A stretch of DNA of 64,000 nucleotides from Tautonia rosea. Lineage in GTDB: Bacteria > Planctomycetota > Planctomycetia > Isosphaerales > Isosphaeraceae. Of the stretch, positions 58,661-64,000 are shown in pieces. A program made the translations under genes and the position numbers. Position 1 is the first letter of the stretch. Each line of letters opens with the position of its first letter. The notes below the pieces were generated by a model. The model was not told the DNA's origin. It ran no database searches and saw only the letters and a program-made list of their open reading frames with translations. The DNA is taken from NCBI RefSeq assembly GCF_012958305.1, contig NZ_JABBYO010000004.1, forward strand, positions 124,001-188,000, read 5' to 3'.

Positions 58661-60559
58661 TTAAGGGTTCGCCTCGTCGTAGAGCTTCTTGGCTTCCCGA
58701 CCGATCTGAAAGAGATCGAACAGGACGTTGCCGACGTCCCAGGCTTGCTCCGCGTATCCCTTCTCCGTGTACTGGGAGACGGTGCCGTCGGCGGTCACCA
58801 TGGTCGACGCTTTCGTGTCCTGTTCCGGGCCGAAGAACACCTGTCCGGCTCGGCCGTCGGGTAAGTTGACCAGGTAGATCCGATGATTGCCGTCGCGGTC
58901 CCAGAAGACCTGGTTTGCCTGGCCGTCGGAGTAGGTGGCCAGCCCGATGCGCCGCATCTTGTCGGGATCGTAGAAGTCCTGGCTCGCCTCGCCGTCAGAG
59001 AAGGTCCCGAGGTTGATGCGCCGCACGCCGTCGGGGTCGTAGAAGTCCTGGCTCGCCTCGCCGTCGGAGAGGATCCCGAGGTTGATGCGCCGTACGCCGT
59101 CGTCGTCATAGAGATTCTGACCCACCTCGCCATCGGGAAAGGTGACGAGGCCGATCCGACGCCGCGCGTCGGGGTCGTAGAAGTTCTGGCTCGCCTCGCC
59201 GTCGGGATAGGTGGCCAGGGTGATCCGTCTCATGTGGTCGCCGTCGGCGAATTTCTGAATGGCTTCGCCGTCGGAGTAGGTGGCTAGACTGATCCGCTGC
59301 ACCTCGTCGGGGTCGTAAAAGTCCTGCATCGCGATGCCGCCGGGGAGGGTGCCCAGGCCGATCCGCAGGTTGCCGTCGTTATCGAAGAAGGACTGGGTCG
59401 CCTCGCCTTCGGAGAGGGCGGTGATGGCGACCCGGAGTCCGCCGTCCGGATCACGAAATTGCTGAATTGCCTCGCCGTCTGAATCGAGGGAGAAGACGAT
59501 GCGACCGGTCCCGTCGGAATCGCGGAATTGCTGGACCGCCGCGCCGTCGGTTCGGAGGCCGAGGACGAGTCGCTGCGAGCCGTCTGGATCGAAGAATTCC
59601 TGGACCACTTCGCCATCGGGCGAGGTGCTCAGGCTGGCTCGCAGCATCTCATCGCCGTCGCGGAAGCGTTGGATCGCCTGGCCTCCGGGGGAGGTGGACA
59701 GGCTGATCCGCGTCATGAAGTCGCTGTCGTAGAAGTGCTGAATCGCCTGGCCATCGGAGTAGGTGGCCAGACTGAGACGCGGTACCTCGTCGGCGTCGGA
59801 GAAGAACTGGCTGGCCTCCCCGTCGGGGAGGGTGGCGAGGCCGATCCGCGAGGCGCCGTCGCTGTCGAAGAACCGCAGGCCCGCCGGTCCATCGGGGAGG
59901 TTGCCGAGGGCGATCCGGGGTACCTCGTCGGCGTCGAAGAAATTCTGAATCGCCGCCCCGTTAGGGAGAACGGCCAGGCGGAATCGGCTCGCCTCGTCGG
60001 AGTCGAAGAACTCCTGGATGGCCGTCCCGTCGGGGCGGACGCCGAGGAAGATTCGCGGGGTGCCGTTGGGATCGGAGAACCCCTGGAGCGCCGAGCCATC
60101 GGCGGGAACGCCAAGGATGATGCGGCTCGAACCCTCCTCGTCCAGCAAGTGCTGGGCGACCTCGCCGTCCGAATGGATCACGGCATCGAGCCTCACCTGG
60201 TGCTCGTGGTCGTAGAGGCGTTGCTGGACCTCGCCGTCGCTGGTGACCGCGAGCCGGATCCGTTCGATGCCCTCAGCGTCGAGGAGGCTGTGAGCGAGGT
60301 CGCCGTTCTCCTCCAACCCGATCCGGGCTCGGATCGTTCCGTCCTCGTCACGGATGGTGAGGCGTTCGACGTCGAGGGCGCGGAAGGAGCCGTCGGGGCC
60401 GCCGGCGCTGCCGAGCATCAGCCCGAGCACCGCGAGCCCGGCCAGACCGGCCTGGGCAAGGCGGAACCGCCTTTTGAGCGACCGATTCTCATCCTCCAAG
60501 CGGCCGAGGCGCTCCTCGATCGACATGCCACGGATTCGCGAGTCATTCACGGGAAGCAT
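58661..60559 (-). CDS. Membrane-anchored protein with about 22 tandem 23-residue repeats
   Basis: 632 residues: short coiled coil (13-32, IEERLGRLEDENRSLKRRF), one transmembrane helix (33-52), then tandem repeats of 23 residues from about 66 to 582, and a 50-residue tail. The repeat consensus is close to G-L-A-T-x-x-D-G-E-A-x-Q-x-F-x-D-x-D-x-x-R-R-I. The regular Gly/Asp turns and alternating hydrophobics predict a beta-solenoid outside the membrane. No enzymatic motif is seen. The start could be the ATG at 60526, but neither has a good SD. Relatives with D-x-x-G-x-x-R repeats exist in planctomycetes and acidobacteria; their role is unknown. Confidence 0.85.
   Translation of the reverse strand: MLPVNDSRIRGMSIEERLGRLEDENRSLKRRFRLAQAGLAGLAVLGLMLGSAGGPDGSFRALDVERLTIRDEDGTIRARIGLEENGDLAHSLLDAEGIERIRLAVTSDGEVQQRLYDHEHQVRLDAVIHSDGEVAQHLLDEEGSSRIILGVPADGSALQGFSDPNGTPRIFLGVRPDGTAIQEFFDSDEASRFRLAVLPNGAAIQNFFDADEVPRIALGNLPDGPAGLRFFDSDGASRIGLATLPDGEASQFFSDADEVPRLSLATYSDGQAIQHFYDSDFMTRISLSTSPGGQAIQRFRDGDEMLRASLSTSPDGEVVQEFFDPDGSQRLVLGLRTDGAAVQQFRDSDGTGRIVFSLDSDGEAIQQFRDPDGGLRVAITALSEGEATQSFFDNDGNLRIGLGTLPGGIAMQDFYDPDEVQRISLATYSDGEAIQKFADGDHMRRITLATYPDGEASQNFYDPDARRRIGLVTFPDGEVGQNLYDDDGVRRINLGILSDGEASQDFYDPDGVRRINLGTFSDGEASQDFYDPDKMRRIGLATYSDGQANQVFWDRDGNHRIYLVNLPDGRAGQVFFGPEQDTKASTMVTADGTVSQYTEKGYAEQAWDVGNVLFDLFQIGREAKKLYDEANP
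58814..60364 (-). repeat. Tandem 69-bp coding repeats
   Basis: About 22 consecutive units of 69 bases encode the 23-residue protein repeat. Units near 58930-59130 (for example TCGTAGAAGTCCTGGCTCGC twice) are nearly identical, while those toward 60300 have diverged. Confidence 0.8.
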
Positions 60560-60617
60560 CTCCGAGGGTGAGGGAGGGAACGGAACCGATGTGTTGCGGG
60601 GCGGGTGGCCGAGGGGG

Positions 60618-61172
60618 TCAGGGGCTGACGGCCGACTCGGGGAAATCGGTGGTCGGAATGCCCTTCGACTGGGCCAACGCTCTGATTCCGTTGAGCGACG
60701 GCAGCCAGTGTTGCATCCCGTGGCCCCCCGATGAGACCCAATGCAGCTTCCGGTCGCCGCACTGAAAGCGCAGGTTGTGCCGCTTTAGGTCTGCGACCAT
60801 CACCGCCCCCGTACCCGCCAACGGCAGCGAGATCATGGCCAACCAGAGGATATTCCCCGCCGGCTTCGAGGAGTCGCCGGAGAGCAAGGCCATTAGCGCG
60901 AGGACGATCATGAAGAGGCCAAACACGACCATCAAGCCACCGGCCAGGGCCTTGAAGATCGCCAGGGATTTCGAGTAGCTGATCTGTTGGCATTCGGAAA
61001 TCGGCACATATTCGATCGTATAGGGGAGCGCGACCCCAAATTTCTTCTTCCTGAGGAACACCAGCCGGCGATCGGTCACGCAAGCGACCTGATTCAGGTT
61101 CTTCTGGTAGGCGGGTTGCGGCACGAGTTCGGCGACGATCGTCTCACCATCGAGCAGTTCGATCTGGGACAT
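60618..61172 (-). CDS. PH-like/bPH membrane protein, uncharacterised
   Basis: 184 residues. A soluble N-terminal half (2-65, LLDGETIVAELVPQPAYQKNLNQVACVTDRRLVFLRKK) with the look of a bacterial PH-like domain is followed by two transmembrane helices at about 68-90 and 98-118, then a basic C-terminal tail (LKRHNLRFQCGDRKLHWVSSGG). AAGGGCTC lies before the ATG at 61172; upstream in-frame codons add a non-conserved leader. It is the first gene of the run down to 56537. Function unknown. Confidence 0.75.
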   Translation of the reverse strand: MSQIELLDGETIVAELVPQPAYQKNLNQVACVTDRRLVFLRKKKFGVALPYTIEYVPISECQQISYSKSLAIFKALAGGLMVVFGLFMIVLALMALLSGDSSKPAGNILWLAMISLPLAGTGAVMVADLKRHNLRFQCGDRKLHWVSSGGHGMQHWLPSLNGIRALAQSKGIPTTDFPESAVSP

Positions 61173-61664
61173 GATTGAGCCCTTCGGCCTCCTCTCGACC
61201 CGCGGACGTCCTCGTTCGGTCCTCGAAGCATTCGAGGGGGCAGGCGAGTGAACGAGGAAACGCAGGATCAAACAAAACCAGATGGTTCGGGAACGGGGAG
61301 GGGCGACGTTTCTCCGTCATGGTGCTGCATGAGGAACACAGGTCAACGTGCGAATCGCCTTTTGAGGATCGCATCAATTCTTGATTGTGAACCTCGTTTG
61401 GCCTGGGTGGCCTTGTGCCTGGCCGAGAGGCGAGGATGGGGATCGCAGACGTGATGTCGAAAAATCAACACATTGAGGGGAATACTCGATCATTGCTTGA
61501 CATCATTTGTTTGAGGGTGGTAGCGTTGGCGACACCAGGTCGACCTTCGTCCTGGCTCGATGCGTCTGGGCCTCTCCCCTCAATGGTCCTTACAGTGGGA
61601 TTGAACACGCCCGCCCGATTTTTTCTGGATCGGGGGGGATCTTCGGGTTGAATCCGAGGTGGCG
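61173..61664. other. Divergent intergenic region
   Basis: Lies between the PH-like gene (minus) and the ECF sigma gene (plus). Only a candidate promoter is seen; no convincing coding frame or RNA. Confidence 0.45.
61497..61526 (+). promoter_or_regulatory. Candidate promoter for the ECF sigma gene
   Basis: TTGACA is followed after 18 bases by TAGCGT, 140 bases before the start codon. The -35 box is a full consensus match and the -10 box is partial. Confidence 0.35.
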
Positions 61665-62294
61665 ATGAGACTCGGCAGCGACGACGCGAAGACCGATCGC
61701 CGGCTGCTCCAGAGGGTGGCCCGGTGGAATGATGACTCGGCCTGGACGCGGTTTGACGACACCTATCGGCCGATGATCCGGCGCTGGGGGCAATCGCTCG
61801 GGTTCGAGGGGGACGACCTGGACGAGCTTTGCCAGATGGTCATCCTCCGGTTCCTGCACCGGGCCGAAGGGTTCGATTACGACCCGTCGAAGACCTTTCG
61901 GGGTTGGCTCCGAACGGTCTTGCGGAGCCAGGTGGTGGAACTGGTCCGCTCCCGTCGCCAGGGGACCCGCTCTCTGCCCAGTCCCGACGATCTACCCGAC
62001 GACGGAGCCGATCGCCTGGGAGACGAGTCGACGCCGAGGGACCTGGGCGGCCGGCTGGCCGATCTGGCCGAGTCGGTCCAGGATGCCGTGAAGGAGCGGG
62101 TCAGTCCCGAGAACTGGCGGGTTTTCTGGATGATCAGGGTCGAGGGCTCTCCCGTGGCCGAAGCCGCGAGGGCCGTCGGCAAGTCGTATGCGGCTGCCTA
62201 CCGAAATCAGGAGCGGATTGCCCGGATGCTCAGGGAGGAAGCTCGCGCCCGACTCGGTTCGGCTTCGGCCTCGAACTCGACTGAGCCGGGCTGA
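61665..62294 (+). CDS. ECF-type RNA polymerase sigma factor
   Basis: 209 residues. Region 2 spans about 20-90 (DDSAWTRFDDTYRPMIRRWGQSLG ... LDELCQMVILRFLHR ... FRGWLRTVLRSQVVELVRSRRQG). Region 4 spans about 140-190 (VQDAVKERVSPENWRVFWMIRVEGSPVAEAARAVGKSYAAAYRNQERIARML). The ATG at 61665 has GAGG just upstream; a GTG six bases earlier is also possible. The kinase gene begins 37 bases after the stop. This is the usual planctomycete pairing of an ECF factor with a Ser/Thr kinase, which suggests control by phosphorylation. Confidence 0.92.
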   Translation: MRLGSDDAKTDRRLLQRVARWNDDSAWTRFDDTYRPMIRRWGQSLGFEGDDLDELCQMVILRFLHRAEGFDYDPSKTFRGWLRTVLRSQVVELVRSRRQGTRSLPSPDDLPDDGADRLGDESTPRDLGGRLADLAESVQDAVKERVSPENWRVFWMIRVEGSPVAEAARAVGKSYAAAYRNQERIARMLREEARARLGSASASNSTEPG

Positions 62295-62331
62295 TCGGCT
62301 CCCTTGCCCTTGTCCCTCTGGATCGAGCCTG

Positions 62332-64000
62332 ATGATTGAGTGCCCGAGCCTCGACGATCTGAGGCAGCTCATCTCCGAATCGCTCGACGAGGCAGCCTTC
62401 GAGGCGTTGGAGTCGCACCTTGAGCATTGCTCGCTCTGCCAGGAGACGCTGGACCGGGAACTCGTTGCCAAGACCCGGGCCGGAGGGGCCTTCCGTCAGG
62501 TCGAGGAGGCGATGCCGGTCCCGGTCCCGGTCTTGCCCGGCTATCGGCTCGTTCGAGAGCTGGGCCGGGGAGGGATGGGGGTCGTCTCGCTGGCAACCCG
62601 GGAGGAGGACGGCCGGGCGGTTGCCCTGAAGTATCTCGGCGGTGGGCCGGACGACCGGGCGCGGTGGCGTCGCGAGGCGGAGACGATGCGGCAGATCGAC
62701 CATCCTGGGGTCGTCCGGCTGCTCGATTCGGCCGAGATCGGCGGGTGGGTCTGCCTGGTCATCGAATACGCACCCGGCGGGAGCCTGGCCGATCGGCTCG
62801 ACCCGGCCCCTGCTCCCGAAGAGGCGGCGCGGGTGGTCGAGCTGCTCGCCGAGGCGGTCGATCACGTGCATGGGCGCGGCTTCCTGCATCTCGACCTGAA
62901 GCCGTCGAACATTTTGCTCGGAGAGCGGCCGGGGCGCTCGATTGCCGAGAGCCGGCCGATGGTCGCCGACTTCGGCCTCGTCCTTGGCTGGGGAGACCCT
63001 GAGCTCACCTGGACGATGGCCCCCGGCCCCCGGGGCACCCCGCCGTACATGGCCCCGGAGCAGCTCGCGCCCCGGCCCGAGACGATCGGCCCGGCGGCCG
63101 ATGTGTACGCGCTGGGGGCGATTCTCTATCGGATGCTTACGGGCAGACCCCCGTTCCTCGGTCGATCAAAGGTAGAGACCTACCACCAACTCCGGGACCG
63201 CGACCCGGTCGCCCCCCGGCGCCTCAACCCCGAGGTGCCGAAGGCGCTGGAGACGATCTGCTTGCAGTGCCTTCAGAAATCGCCCGCCAAGCGATACCGG
63301 AGCGCCCTGCACCTTGCCGACGACCTGAGGCGATTCCGAGAGGGCCGGCCGATCCTGGCGAAGCCGACCCCTCGGACGGTGCTCGCCGCGAGGTGGTGCC
63401 GCCGCCACCGGACGATTGCAGCCTCGGTGGCGGCCTTGCTGGTGCTTGGGGTGGCCTTGTTCGTCGTCCAGGCGGCCCGACTTCGGGCCTTGCGGATCGA
63501 GCAGGAACGCAATGATCGTGAGGTCGCCCGACTGGAGGAGAACCTGGAGCTTTTTGCGCAGGTCTTCGAGAATTACCAGGACGTCGCCAACCAGGTTTTC
63601 TTCCAGGACTCCTATGATGTTGGGGACTTGCTCGACCAGCTCCTCCCGCTGCGGGACCGACTCCGGGCCGCCCGAGAGGCCGGGACGATCGACGCGGCGA
63701 ACCTTGTCGCGTTCGGCCAGTTGAACCTGATGATCGTCTATCTCATGCAGCGGAACTCTCTCCCGAAGGAGGTATTCGACCCGGCGCTCGACGACGGCCT
63801 GGACGCCCTGCGCGAGGCGATTCGTTACGCTCCGAACGTTGATTACGTTCGGGAGTCACTCATCGAGGCGGAGCTGATGCGATTTCTGGCGGACATCTAT
63901 CTGATGGATCTCGATCAGGCCGAGGAAGGGGCCTGGGAGGCCCTTGCCATGGTCCGCTCGCTGCCGCCCGAGGTGCTCTGCCGGCCCACCTTTCGCGCGA
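62332..64000 (+). CDS. Ser/Thr protein kinase with N-terminal zinc anti-sigma-like motif (3' end beyond window)
   Basis: At least 556 residues, open at the window end. Residues 20-45 contain His29-x3-Cys33-x2-Cys36 (HLEHCSLC), the HxxxCxxC pattern of zinc anti-sigma factors. The Hanks-type kinase follows: ELGRGGMGVVSLA (P-loop), ALKYLGG (Lys), HLDLKPSNILL (catalytic loop), VADFGLVLG (DFG) and GTPPYMAPEQ (activation segment end). A transmembrane helix lies near residues 360-382 (TIAASVAALLVLGVALFVVQ), and a helical TPR-like region continues to the edge. The catalytic loop reads HLD for the usual HRD. It follows the ECF sigma gene by 37 bases. Confidence 0.9.
   Translation, partial: MIECPSLDDLRQLISESLDEAAFEALESHLEHCSLCQETLDRELVAKTRAGGAFRQVEEAMPVPVPVLPGYRLVRELGRGGMGVVSLATREEDGRAVALKYLGGGPDDRARWRREAETMRQIDHPGVVRLLDSAEIGGWVCLVIEYAPGGSLADRLDPAPAPEEAARVVELLAEAVDHVHGRGFLHLDLKPSNILLGERPGRSIAESRPMVADFGLVLGWGDPELTWTMAPGPRGTPPYMAPEQLAPRPETIGPAADVYALGAILYRMLTGRPPFLGRSKVETYHQLRDRDPVAPRRLNPEVPKALETICLQCLQKSPAKRYRSALHLADDLRRFREGRPILAKPTPRTVLAARWCRRHRTIAASVAALLVLGVALFVVQAARLRALRIEQERNDREVARLEENLELFAQVFENYQDVANQVFFQDSYDVGDLLDQLLPLRDRLRAAREAGTIDAANLVAFGQLNLMIVYLMQRNSLPKEVFDPALDDGLDALREAIRYAPNVDYVRESLIEAELMRFLADIYLMDLDQAEEGAWEALAMVRSLPPEVLCRPTFRA

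Noticed and set aside
58814-60364. Regular 69-base periodicity that might suggest a CRISPR-like array
   Set aside because: The units are coding, have no unique spacers, and translate into a uniform 23-residue repeat.

Overview
The window is a GC-rich bacterial chromosome segment that looks like a planctomycete, probably of the Isosphaeraceae/Gemmatales side. The marker families are a DUF1559 prepilin-like protein, a DUF1080 secreted protein, a YHYH protein, an ECF sigma factor followed by a large Ser/Thr kinase, a GIDE-like membrane protein and the NAR-STGP-SSQNA-HGL hypothetical family. The genus is inferred from these families only; no rRNA or tRNA gene was seen. Most genes are ordinary chromosomal housekeeping or transport genes, and long antisense shadow frames are common because of the base composition.

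Layout. 1-4.7 kb: truncated GIDE-like membrane protein, ispD, an SGNH hydrolase whose frame runs antisense through ispD, a nitroreductase and a DUF1080 lipoprotein. 4.9-11.8 kb: transporters (AGCS symporter, NSS symporter with a tiny partner subunit, voltage-gated K+ channel, CstA). 12-21 kb: Gfo/Idh oxidoreductase, LysR regulator, gltB-gltD glutamate synthase. 21-30.6 kb: YhaM-like HD nuclease, GH5 glycosidase, a csrA-thrC-dapB-UXS run, an ArsR regulator with a clear promoter and palindrome, a BON protein and a TIM-barrel epimerase. 31-38 kb: hypothetical protein, phosphate-type porin, phosphoesterase and an ACT-GlnE fusion. 38-44 kb: a minus-strand run (DUF1559, two small lipoproteins, TPR, PepSY) behind two Fur-like dyads, then glnA and a metal-binding lipoprotein.

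44.7-55.4 kb is the accessory part. A three-gene unit joined by two ATGA overlaps encodes a DUF559 nuclease, a winged-helix-like protein and a 1114-residue protein with an AAA and a HerA/FtsK ATPase. It looks like an uncharacterised DNA-processing or defence system. Beyond a radical SAM gene lie a RAYT transposase bracketed by its own repeats, an IS3 remnant, and an orphan Rhs toxin tip with its probable immunity gene. 55.4-64 kb returns to chromosomal genes: YkgJ cysteine cluster, YHYH protein, zinc-ribbon/PDZ-like protein, a protein made of about 22 repeats of 23 residues, a PH-like membrane protein, and an ECF sigma factor with a kinase that carries an N-terminal HxxxCxxC motif.

Nitrogen assimilation is a theme: GOGAT (gltBD), type I glutamine synthetase (glnA) with its modifiable tyrosine, and a single-domain GlnE-like enzyme fused to ACT-like sensor domains lie within 30 kb.
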